A stretch of DNA of 64,000 bases from CAIZGX01 sp044239865 (lineage in GTDB: Bacteria; Bacteroidota; Bacteroidia; Flavobacteriales_D; Sanyastnellaceae), in the NCBI GenBank assembly GCA_044239865.1, contig JBIIAO010000003.1, positions 310,001-374,000 of the forward strand, written 5' to 3'. The notes under the pieces are model-generated. The model saw only the letters and a program-made list of their open reading frames with translations, was not told where the DNA came from and ran no database searches. This document shows, piece after piece, positions 8,301 to 16,126 of this stretch (the stretch's first letter is position 1; each line of letters opens with the position of its first letter). The position numbers and the translations under genes are program-made.

Positions 8301-11300
8301 CACTTCAGGTGCTGCAATCTTTATTGACTACAACCAAAACGGTGTCTTTACAGATGCAGGTGAAATGGTATGGAACAACGGTACGCTTTCGAACATCAAC
8401 TGTATTCCTGCGTCTATCGTTCCTGTTTCATTCACAGTTCCTGGAACTGCAACTCCTGGTTTAACACGCATGCGTGTGATCAGTGCTGAAGGTACCTCAG
8501 GTTCATCAATTAATCCATGTGGGACTTACTACTACGGAGAAATTGAAGATTACATGGTACAAATCTTAGGTCCTTGTGACCCTGCTTTGTTCACTCCTCC
8601 ATTGGTTTCTGCTGATGAGCCAGATGCTACGGTGTGTGGAACTCAAACGTCACAATTGACGGCATTTGATTTCAATGGTACAGCAAACCCAATCTACATG
8701 TGGTACGACGCTGCTGTTGGTGGAACCTTGTTGCAAAACTCAACAAGTAACTTCTATACTCCAGCTCCTATTACTGCTACTACCACTTGGTATGTTGCTA
8801 CAAACACTGGAACATGTATCACAGATCGTTTCCCTGTAACCTTGAACTGGCTGTCTCCTCCGTCAATCTCATTGACAAACAGCACTCCAGCTTCTTGTGG
8901 AACAACTTCTATCGCAACTGATTTAGCTGCTACAAGTTCTAATTCAGGATATGCATATACTTGGAACGCAACACCTGTTACTGGTTCAGGAATTACTGCT
9001 GGAACAACAGGCGCATCTATTGCCGCTGTTTCTCCAACTGTGAACGGAGAATACACATACACTGCTTCTGCATTTGATTCAGCTACTGGTTGCACAGCTG
9101 TTGCAACTACTACTGTTAATTTCTATCCAGGACCAGAAGCTCCAACAGGAGTAACAGGTGGTTCTACCTGTTTGAACGGTGCTACTTTAAATGTTTCGGC
9201 TAATGGAGCAGCTCCAACTCAAACCTTAACTGTTGAGCTTGGATCTAACGTGAACTTGCCTGGTGCGGCTGTAGGTTATACTTTGCCTTACGGTACATTA
9301 TCTTTGAGCGGCAACGTTTCTATTCCTGCAGGTGCTATTATATCAAGTGCGAACTTGGTGGTAAATGGATTAACTGCAAATGGATTTACGTGGTTAAGTG
9401 ACATGCAAGTTTCATTAAGTGGAGTTTCTACGATAGCTAACCAAGTATTTCAGGCATCAAATACGTCTCCTGTAAACGGAGGTCCTTACACGATTTCAGC
9501 ATCGATTCCAACAGGATCAGGTGCAGTAACTTGTTTGTTTACCAATACTTACTCTGGAAATGTGACCATGACAAGTGTTAACTTGGTTATCAGTTACACA
9601 GTGCCTTCAAGCGCAGCATGGTTTGACGCAGCAACAGGTGGAAATTTATTAGGAACTGGAAGTCCATTAAACATACTAGGTACCTCTTATTTGCCAAACG
9701 CATCTGCACCATTTAGCGGAAACGTTTACGCAGCTTCTGTTTCTACCATCGGCGCTCTTACTTGTTACTCTCCAACAGTTGCAGCTCCTGTATCTGTAGG
9801 TCAGCCATTAACTGTAGCAGTAGCGGCTTCTGCACCATTTACACAAACGTTCACTTTAGCAACAGGTTATTCTGTGGCGCCAGGTGCAACGCAAACGTTA
9901 ACAGGAACAATCGCAATCCCAGCGGGTACTACAGTATTGAGTACTGTTCTTCAAGTGAACGGTGTTACCTCAACTGCAGGTACATGGGGTAGCGATGTGA
10001 ACATATCCATGTCGGGTGCTTCAACGGTTGCTGACCAACCTGTAGCAAACGTGAATGGTGGTTTGAACAACGCTGGTCCATACACTTACACTGGATCTAA
10101 CATTGTTGCTCCAGGTGGTAGTGTATCCGTTACTTTCACGCACAACTATTCTTTCGGTGGTTCAATGGATTTCGGAAGCATTGCTGTATTGGTTACCTAC
10201 ACTGCACCTCTAACTGGAAGCGTTTGTCCTGGTACTCCAGTGACGTTAAACGCGACAACAACAGGTGGTGGTGCTAATCCAACTTACCAATGGAACTTGA
10301 ACGGCACTGCTATCGCAGGTGCTACTTCAGCTTCTTACGTTTCAACACCAGCTGCTGCAACTGATGCGTTCACTGTTTCTGTAACAGATGATTGTAACGC
10401 AGTTGCTGTAACTTCAGCCTCGTATTTTCAACCATTATTTACTGTTACTGCAGGAACCATTACGGGACCACCTGCTATTCTTGTAAATGACTTCACTGCT
10501 CCAATTCTTGGTGCAGGAACATGGGACATTACAGGTCAAAACACGGGTTCAACTATCCAGTGGATTTACGGAGCTGTTTCAACAGGTCCGTGGACAACAA
10601 TTGGTGGTGCAAATGGTGATTCTCAAACACTTTATGCTACAGGTGGCGGAGGTACTATTTACTTAACAGCTACAACGACTACAACTGATGGATGTACTAT
10701 CCAAGCTAACGTAGTTACTGTTGTATTGGGTAATGCTATCGATTCACTTTGTGATGCTGCTGCGATCACATTGGGCAACCAAGGTGGTATCGAGTGGTCT
10801 AACGCTGCTGCAGGTGCTCAACCAGGTGAAACCTACGGTAATGGATTTGCAAATCCTGGTAACACCGTTTGGTTCAGCTTCGTTGCTCCAGCTTCTGGAC
10901 ACGTAAGTATTGAAACAACAAGTTCAACTTTCTGGGACAACTACATCACTTTATTTAGTGGTTCGGATTGCACAAATCCGGGTGGTATGACTCAATTGGG
11001 TTATAACGATGACGCCAATTTTACTGCGCAAGCAGCATTAATGGACGTTACTTGTTTAATCCCAGGTACTACTTACTACATTCAAATGCGTGGCTATGCT
11101 AACTCAATTGGACAAGCAGGTATTACGCTTACAGATTTAGGTAACACTGCTCCAGTTATTTCTGGTATCTCATCTAACATAGTAGCTTCTGCTGCTGCAG
11201 GCACTTGTGCTGCGACAGTAACATGGGCAGAGCCAGTTGCCGCAGATGATCAAAGTTGTGTAACCATGACTTCGGACATTGCAAGCGGTGCATCATTTAA

Positions 11301-13164
11301 CGTAGGTACAACTACTGTTACTTATACTGCTACTGATGCTCAAGGATTGGTAACGACTGCATCATTCACTGTTACAGTAAATGATACTCAATTACCAACT
11401 GTTTCAGCTCCAGCTGCTGTTACTGTAACTGCTGCATTGAACTCTTGTACTGCCACTGCTACACTTGGTTCAGCAACTACTGCTGACAACTGTGGTGTTG
11501 CGACTTCTACAAACGATGCTCCAGCCACATTCCCTATCGGTAACACCACTGTTACTTACACAGTAACTGACGTTAACGGAAACGTTGCAACAGCTACACA
11601 AGTAGTAACTGTAGAGGTTAACCCAGCAAACATCTGGTATGTAGATGCTGACGGTGACAACTACGGTGTTGCAGGTGCAACTGTAACTGCTTGTAGCCAA
11701 CCAACAGGTTATGCTGCAAACACAACAGATTGTAACGACGCTAACGTAAACATTAACCCAGGTGAAATCGAAATTTGTGGAAACACTATCGATGACAACT
11801 GTAACGGTACGTCTGAAGAAGGTTGCTTAAACCCAGGTGAAAACCCAAGTAATGCAATTTCAATGTCTACGAGCATTTGGCCAAACTGTAACGCAGTAAA
11901 CGGTACACTTGTAAATGCTTCAGCTTCTGGTTCTGCTCAAACCATCTGTTTAACAGGTGAAGACAAGTGGCACCAATTCGTTGCAACTTCAGAAGGTGTT
12001 AGCATCGTTGTTAACTCAACGTCTGCCGATATCTTAATTGAATTGCAAACGGCTGCTGGTGTTTTAGTAGCAGAAGAGAATGCAGTTTCAGGTCTTGGTG
12101 GTGAAATTTTGAACCACTACGGATTAACTGCAGGTCAAGTCTACAAAATCGGTGTGCGTAACTACAACAGTGCTCTAGGTACTGGTACTTACTCTATCTG
12201 TGCGAAGATGTTGAAGCGCGGAGGATGTGACTACGGTCCAGGTCCATACACATTGTGTCAGTACTTCAAGGCAACTTGGGCTGGTGCAACTGGAACGAGC
12301 TACACATTCACATTCACAGGCGTGTCAGGTCCTGCTAGTGGTAACGTTTACACACGCACTCAAAACTCAGACATCTGTGTGTTGAGCAGCGTATTGCCAA
12401 CTTTACCATACGGATCTACTTACAACGTGTTGATTTCGAATACATACACCCTAAATAACGGTGCAGGTGTTGCAGAAATTATCACAGTCCCTGGATTAGC
12501 CCCTTGCTCAATGAGCACAGCTACTCAGCCAGCTACTGCTCTCCGTGTTTCCAACCAATGTGCTGCTGGTCCGCGTTTCCGTGGTGCTATCGTAGCTTCA
12601 TTGCCATGGGTATGTGGATCAACTAACTGGCGTTGGGAGTTCACTGAGTTAGACACTCAAGGACAACCAGTAGGTCTTCCAATTACTGTAAACAGAGGCG
12701 CGGCTTCTAACTACATTAACTTGGGTACAGTGTTGCAATTGCAATACGGTAAGACATACTCAGTACGTACTGCTCCAATTTTACCATACACAGGAACAGA
12801 CTACCAATGGGGTGCTCCAGTTTGTATGAGCATTGTTGGATCTGCTGGTATGATTGCAGACGGAAGTCAAGCAGCTAACCAAGCAGTAAGAGTGGAAACA
12901 GCGAACGAAGTGAACATGAGCTTGTATCCGAATCCAACACACGGTACAGATGTGAACATTAACCTTTCTGGTGTTGAATCAGACAACGTACAAATTCGCG
13001 TAGTAGATGCTATGGGTCGTCAAGTATGGAGCAACCGTTACTCAGTGAACGGAGTGTTAAATACTAACATCACCTTCGAGCGTCCACTTGCAAATGGTTT
13101 GTACTTTGTTGAAGCAATCTTCAACGGTGAAGTTCAAACACAACGCATGATGGTTCAAAAATAG
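5326..13164 (+). CDS. giant T9SS-secreted multidomain adhesin-like protein 1 (2612 aa)
   Basis: An extracellular protein, probably surface-attached or secreted by the type IX system. The signal peptide has an unusually long N-region (about 35 residues) before the hydrophobic core and ends near SFAQ57. Ig-like/PKD-like beta domains rich in Thr, Ser and Ala follow. Then comes a nidogen-like globular domain (about residues 540-750). A GEVED domain around residues 925-1083 contains FIDYNQNGVFTDAGE and GEIEDY. Paired Ig-like and lectin-like modules, a pre-peptidase C-terminal-like domain (about 1805-1940), two HYR domains (about 1941-2105) and a MopE-type Asp-rich motif WYVDADGDNYG...GEIEICGNTIDDNC follow. 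The final 82 residues are a type A sorting domain starting MSLYPNPTHG. The start is fixed by conservation of MNRILRSQL in the paralogue. No enzymatic motif was seen. Adhesion or matrix function is inferred. Confidence 0.9.
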   Translation: MNRILRSQLPPNLKDLAVFDTTTGSSPGRTWGMRMKKMCVALLALGLMLVSTNSFAQSFAVIGGASTTTTTSLGSDPIWGYWGSFRYQVVYTAAELTAAGMVANSTITGLGFSIAADYGGGNLVGYTIKAANVTQANAAAHNAAATTTVKNSFAYNPTVTSLGAFDMITFDASFVWNGTSNILLDICTSGQNAYTSPYGSVRTIAASTTNGSRSVGADGSNLCGSNTTTVNSNKPAIRFAFTPPPPCSGMPNTPVASLTGSNNVCDGVTKTMTASGFTEASSLATQWQVSNTPGGPYTNVSGGTGATTSTYTSAALTAGTYYYVCTSTCTPTSQTATSNEISVTVNALPTVTFTAPNGGAFCGTQEMTASGASTYVWTPAASLSSNTGTSVFFTGTAGATVSVTGTDVNGCVGTSTAQAITFTSPTAITMSSTVPNFCGTGGTATISASSSAPYTYVFDALDGAVLSNATASSVDATVSQTSAIRVTGTDAGTGCSAQAIYSVGLYPLPSATVTTTASGVCPGTPATINSGLSAGNFTVSSIPHVAYVAPATAGVLMNNGVATTPLGGGTMDDGGWAGIPIGFSFNFFGNSFTTLGAGTNGVLMFGTIPGFGDLDGQLGDYTFTGPPYFPNAANAGNVIALLASDMQMANSVNGSIKYWTEGYAPNRRFVIKYNRVHGWSNNPEATVTCVLYETLGMVDIHVTNKTFGNTAIIGLQDQTKTIGAVAPGRAGGAWTVTTPEGWRFSPPANYLTTWSATDANGTTSLTTNVDGSTINVINGFSATVAPALTTTYSISYANATTGCSNSASPAEVVMLVLGNVAPQGVSATSTVTTVCPGGNIPLATSYTGTTDGLTFQWQVSTDGGANWADIAGATAATYTATQTVASSYQVGIASCGGTVSYSAPVAVALTGFVDCYCVVPVVTTYDEEITNVTLGSLNNSSTCATVAPGAGSLASQYSNYTSGAGAPTPLAMIQSASVAGSITVGSCGTFNYTSGAAIFIDYNQNGVFTDAGEMVWNNGTLSNINCIPASIVPVSFTVPGTATPGLTRMRVISAEGTSGSSINPCGTYYYGEIEDYMVQILGPCDPALFTPPLVSADEPDATVCGTQTSQLTAFDFNGTANPIYMWYDAAVGGTLLQNSTSNFYTPAPITATTTWYVATNTGTCITDRFPVTLNWLSPPSISLTNSTPASCGTTSIATDLAATSSNSGYAYTWNATPVTGSGITAGTTGASIAAVSPTVNGEYTYTASAFDSATGCTAVATTTVNFYPGPEAPTGVTGGSTCLNGATLNVSANGAAPTQTLTVELGSNVNLPGAAVGYTLPYGTLSLSGNVSIPAGAIISSANLVVNGLTANGFTWLSDMQVSLSGVSTIANQVFQASNTSPVNGGPYTISASIPTGSGAVTCLFTNTYSGNVTMTSVNLVISYTVPSSAAWFDAATGGNLLGTGSPLNILGTSYLPNASAPFSGNVYAASVSTIGALTCYSPTVAAPVSVGQPLTVAVAASAPFTQTFTLATGYSVAPGATQTLTGTIAIPAGTTVLSTVLQVNGVTSTAGTWGSDVNISMSGASTVADQPVANVNGGLNNAGPYTYTGSNIVAPGGSVSVTFTHNYSFGGSMDFGSIAVLVTYTAPLTGSVCPGTPVTLNATTTGGGANPTYQWNLNGTAIAGATSASYVSTPAAATDAFTVSVTDDCNAVAVTSASYFQPLFTVTAGTITGPPAILVNDFTAPILGAGTWDITGQNTGSTIQWIYGAVSTGPWTTIGGANGDSQTLYATGGGGTIYLTATTTTTDGCTIQANVVTVVLGNAIDSLCDAAAITLGNQGGIEWSNAAAGAQPGETYGNGFANPGNTVWFSFVAPASGHVSIETTSSTFWDNYITLFSGSDCTNPGGMTQLGYNDDANFTAQAALMDVTCLIPGTTYYIQMRGYANSIGQAGITLTDLGNTAPVISGISSNIVASAAAGTCAATVTWAEPVAADDQSCVTMTSDIASGASFNVGTTTVTYTATDAQGLVTTASFTVTVNDTQLPTVSAPAAVTVTAALNSCTATATLGSATTADNCGVATSTNDAPATFPIGNTTVTYTVTDVNGNVATATQVVTVEVNPANIWYVDADGDNYGVAGATVTACSQPTGYAANTTDCNDANVNINPGEIEICGNTIDDNCNGTSEEGCLNPGENPSNAISMSTSIWPNCNAVNGTLVNASASGSAQTICLTGEDKWHQFVATSEGVSIVVNSTSADILIELQTAAGVLVAEENAVSGLGGEILNHYGLTAGQVYKIGVRNYNSALGTGTYSICAKMLKRGGCDYGPGPYTLCQYFKATWAGATGTSYTFTFTGVSGPASGNVYTRTQNSDICVLSSVLPTLPYGSTYNVLISNTYTLNNGAGVAEIITVPGLAPCSMSTATQPATALRVSNQCAAGPRFRGAIVASLPWVCGSTNWRWEFTELDTQGQPVGLPITVNRGAASNYINLGTVLQLQYGKTYSVRTAPILPYTGTDYQWGAPVCMSIVGSAGMIADGSQAANQAVRVETANEVNMSLYPNPTHGTDVNINLSGVESDNVQIRVVDAMGRQVWSNRYSVNGVLNTNITFERPLANGLYFVEAIFNGEVQTQRMMVQK

Positions 13165-13210
13165 TTTTAAGATTCGATCTTGAAATTGGCTTAAACCAAT
13201 AAGCTGAAAA
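11527..13210 (+). repeat. identical 1684-bp segment, copy 1
   Basis: This segment appears identical to 26522-28205 (constant offset 14995, no indels). It covers the last 545 codons of giant gene 1, the stop codon and 46 nt beyond. I compared several stretches by eye and found no difference; the encoded residues are the same throughout. Identity starts inside a HYR domain, after a GCC/GCT synonymous difference, and ends at an A/G difference at 13211/28206. The sequence upstream of the boundary is clearly diverged. Confidence 0.93.
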
Positions 13211-13239
13211 AGCCTCCTTCGAAAGAAGGGGGCCTTTTT
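13209..13239 (+). terminator. intrinsic terminator of giant gene 1
   Basis: Stem AAGCCTCCTTC / GAAGGGGGCCTT with a GAAA loop and a T run, 45 nt after the stop. It has one A-C mismatch at 13211 and one G-T wobble. The copy after giant gene 2 has G at the matching position, which pairs. Confidence 0.85.
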
Positions 13240-13296
13240 GTTTTAGGCAACTAACTGTTTATTTTACGTCTTTTATTTGCCTTATCTAGCATTTGT

Positions 13297-15834
13297 ATGT
13301 CAAGACGATTACTCTCCTGTATTGCGTTAATTTTTGCCTTTAATGCGCTGTGCGCCCAGGTTTTTGCAGATGTAACAGAAAGTCAAGGAATAGCAGCATT
13401 GAACGCTTCAACCCTGTACGGAACGGGTTCAAGTTGCTTTGATGTCAATGAAGACGGATGGGACGATCTAACCATTTGCATAGCTGGAGGAGCAACGAGA
13501 TTGTATATGAACAATCAAGGCGTATTTCAGCTTCATGCTGCTTTTGAAAATATTTACGATGCTAAAACGTGTCTGTGGGGAGATTACGATGAAGACGGTG
13601 ACAACGATCTATTCATCATTAAGAGAGACGGTCCTTCGCAACTGTTTGTTCAAACAGACAGTCTCGTTTTTGTAAATCAAACTTCATCTTTGAATTTTCC
13701 TTTTAATGCAGCAAATAATTCCTTCGGCGCAGCATTAGGCGATTACAACAGAGATAGCTATTTGGATTTATACATTGCCAATTATAGCACAGCGACTGTT
13801 GGAGGAATTAAAAGTACTTTTCTAACGAATAATCAAAATGGAGGTTTTTCCCATTCGCTACACGGGTACAATAGAAATCATTTCCAGCCTGCGTTTATTG
13901 ATTTATCTCGCGATCGCTACCAAGACATTTTTATCCTCAACGATTTCAGAACAGGCTCTGAATTGTACACACAAGATATTCCTGGTGTTTTTACCGATCA
14001 GACGCCCGGTGGCTCTTTTGGCCTGAGTGGGGCATTGTATTTAGACGCCATGTCTAACTCATGGTGCGATTATGACAACGATGCAGACCTTGATATATAC
14101 ATTGCAAACACTCCGAATTATGGAAATTTTCTGTTTCAGAATAACGGGTTAAGTAGTTTTTCGAACGTGGCCCCCGCCGCAGGTGCAGCGTTGTACAAGT
14201 GGTCTTGGAGTGCCTTGTGGTTCGATCTAGAAAATGACGGTTGGAACGATTTAATTATCGACGAGCGCTACGTAAACATTCTGTTTATAAACCAATTTGG
14301 AAATCATGTTTTAAGGAACAACAACGGTATGTTCACGCTTGATAATACTACCGGTATTTCAGGACTGCCATACGGATATTTCACTTCTTCAAAAGGCGAC
14401 TTCAACAATGATGGACTTTACGATATATACTTAGGAGCCGAGACAGGCCAGCAATCACGTGTGTTTCAAAACAACACAGTCACTTCAAATAACTTTGTGA
14501 AATGCAGGTTGAAGGGAAGGTTGAGCAATCGCAACGGTGTTGGGACATACATCGATTATTATTTGAACGGTGAGCACCGCGTGCACTACACGCAGTTGGG
14601 AGAAAATTATCTGTGTCAGAATTCACAGAATTATATTTTTGGCATTGGCGCAAATACGCAAATAGATTCATTGAAACTCTCATGGTTGAGTGGGGTAGTG
14701 GATACCTATTACAACATTCCAGCAAACACAACGCATCTATTTGTTGAAGGAGAAACAATGCCGCAGATTCAAGCTTCTAAACCATTTCTTTGTCCAAATG
14801 GAAACGATAGCCTTCAACTTTCAATTCCATCGTGGTCAATGCACACGTGGTCAAACGGCTCGACTTCAAACAGTATTTGGGTAACAAATCCTGGCGTATA
14901 CACAGTTACTGTTGGCACTGGATACGGACATACAATTCAACTGAATTACGAAGTGCAAATGGCGTCGGTAGACAACTTCACAATTAATAGCACACCTGTG
15001 CTGTGCGCTGGAGATAGCACAGGGTCCATTGAAGTAATTAGTTTGAACACAGGACAAGTAGCGTTCAGTATGAGTAATGCTCCGTCTGGAGAGTACATAT
15101 TTCCAATTATCCTGTTTGAAGGGTGCGTATCAGAACAGCACGCGTTTATTGAAGAGCCGCTTCCGTTTACACTGCAGGTAGACTCAATTACAAATACGTG
15201 TTTTGGATATTCCGAAGGTTCTGCGTTAGTGCGCGGTATAGATGGCACAACCCCTTATGCCGGATTCAGTGATTTTGGAGTTTTACAATTGAGCAATTTA
15301 CTTCCGGGGAATTACACAGATACAATAACCGATGCGAACGGATGTGCTTCTTCTTACTCATTCACAATAACTGAAATTCCGCTACCAACAATCACGGCGA
15401 ATGTTTCTTCTGAAAGTGTGTTTGGATTGGGAAGTATTACGTTAAATGTAATTGGAAATTACCCTCCGTATACCGCCACTTGGCAATCGGGATTTGTGGG
15501 TTTGAATTACGAAGGACTTGCTCAAGGAAATTACAGTGTCACGGTAACTGATTCCTTAGGATGCACAGTAGACACGATGTTTACCGTATTATTCGATTTC
15601 GTGGAAGAGGTGATGTCTCAGTCTGAATTTATCATCGATTGGAAAACCGGACAGTTGAAATACATCGGCAACGAGAGATTGTTTGAAGTAGAGGTGTACG
15701 ACACGATCGGACAAATACTCTTCTCTAAATCTAATTTAGGTTCGAATGAAATCATTCACTTAAATGTTGCACCACAGATGATTTTCATATCTTCTTCAAA
15801 GGGGAATTCGCGATCGAAAGTTTTGTTGAAGTAG
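13297..15834 (+). CDS. exported FG-GAP/ASPIC-UnbV protein with SprB-like repeats and T9SS-type C-terminus
   Basis: 845 aa with a signal peptide (cleavage near LCA-Q20). Residues about 45-390 hold FG-GAP/VCBS beta-propeller repeats with Ca-binding loops: DVNEDGWDDL (49), DYDEDGDNDL, DYNRDSYLDL, DYDNDADLDI, DLENDGWNDL and DFNNDGLYDI (368). Residues about 405-486 match the ASPIC/UnbV domain (NRNGVGTYIDYYL, then LSWLSGVVD and FVEGE). Residues about 565-770 are SprB-like repeats (CAGDSTGSIEV, DANGCAS, PYTATWQSG). The last 70 residues (FIIDWKTGQ onward) are a sorting domain without the usual PNP motif. They align with the orphan ORF at 28411. The gene lies 132 bp downstream of giant gene 1, after its terminator. 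A surface role alongside that adhesin is inferred. Confidence 0.85.
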   Translation: MSRRLLSCIALIFAFNALCAQVFADVTESQGIAALNASTLYGTGSSCFDVNEDGWDDLTICIAGGATRLYMNNQGVFQLHAAFENIYDAKTCLWGDYDEDGDNDLFIIKRDGPSQLFVQTDSLVFVNQTSSLNFPFNAANNSFGAALGDYNRDSYLDLYIANYSTATVGGIKSTFLTNNQNGGFSHSLHGYNRNHFQPAFIDLSRDRYQDIFILNDFRTGSELYTQDIPGVFTDQTPGGSFGLSGALYLDAMSNSWCDYDNDADLDIYIANTPNYGNFLFQNNGLSSFSNVAPAAGAALYKWSWSALWFDLENDGWNDLIIDERYVNILFINQFGNHVLRNNNGMFTLDNTTGISGLPYGYFTSSKGDFNNDGLYDIYLGAETGQQSRVFQNNTVTSNNFVKCRLKGRLSNRNGVGTYIDYYLNGEHRVHYTQLGENYLCQNSQNYIFGIGANTQIDSLKLSWLSGVVDTYYNIPANTTHLFVEGETMPQIQASKPFLCPNGNDSLQLSIPSWSMHTWSNGSTSNSIWVTNPGVYTVTVGTGYGHTIQLNYEVQMASVDNFTINSTPVLCAGDSTGSIEVISLNTGQVAFSMSNAPSGEYIFPIILFEGCVSEQHAFIEEPLPFTLQVDSITNTCFGYSEGSALVRGIDGTTPYAGFSDFGVLQLSNLLPGNYTDTITDANGCASSYSFTITEIPLPTITANVSSESVFGLGSITLNVIGNYPPYTATWQSGFVGLNYEGLAQGNYSVTVTDSLGCTVDTMFTVLFDFVEEVMSQSEFIIDWKTGQLKYIGNERLFEVEVYDTIGQILFSKSNLGSNEIIHLNVAPQMIFISSSKGNSRSKVLLK

Positions 15835-15835
15835 A

Positions 15836-15914
15836 CACAACACGTTGTGATGACACTCTTCGAGTGATGACCACTTTGTGGATGACACTCTTCGAGTGAT
15901 GATGCATCGCGATG
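15836..15914 (+). repeat. mini-hairpin array 4 (ATGA spacers)
   Basis: The array begins 1 nt after the TAG of the FG-GAP gene. Units are CACAACACGTTGTG, CACTCTTCGAGTG, CCACTTTGTGG, CACTCTTCGAGTG and CATCGCGATG, separated by ATGA (the last by ATGATG). The CACTC and CACAAC units are the same as in arrays 5 and 6 once orientation is taken into account. Confidence 0.93.
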
Positions 15915-16029
15915 GAGGTAAGACAGCTGTTTGCTTAAGAGTCTCGGGAGAAAAAATAATAGCACTGAACGGTTTTAACGATTTGAAAAAGAGTGGTTTA
16001 ATTCATTCTGTAAAAAAAAAGAAAAAAAT

Positions 16030-16076
16030 AGTTAACACAGGCATCTTGATAAGAAAATTTCGTCTTATTATTGTAT
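16030..16076 (+). promoter_or_regulatory. duplicated promoter region of giant gene 2
   Basis: Near copy of 5228-5276, containing CGTCTTATTATTGTA; the probable -7 box TATTATTG is at 16066-16073. A TTG at 16046-16048 sits at a plausible -33 distance. The conserved leader then runs to the ATG at 16127. Finding this promoter here shows that upstream in-frame start codons are not used. Confidence 0.6.
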
Positions 16077-16126
16077 CCGCTTTTTTTCAGCCAACCCCTA
16101 AACAATTAATTAACCAATTCAAATTT

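Noticed and set aside
15878..16126. In-frame upstream extension of giant gene 2 (83 codons)
   Set aside because: It runs through hairpin array 4 and the conserved promoter/leader block. The paralogue begins at the matching MNRILRSQL, so 16127 is the start.
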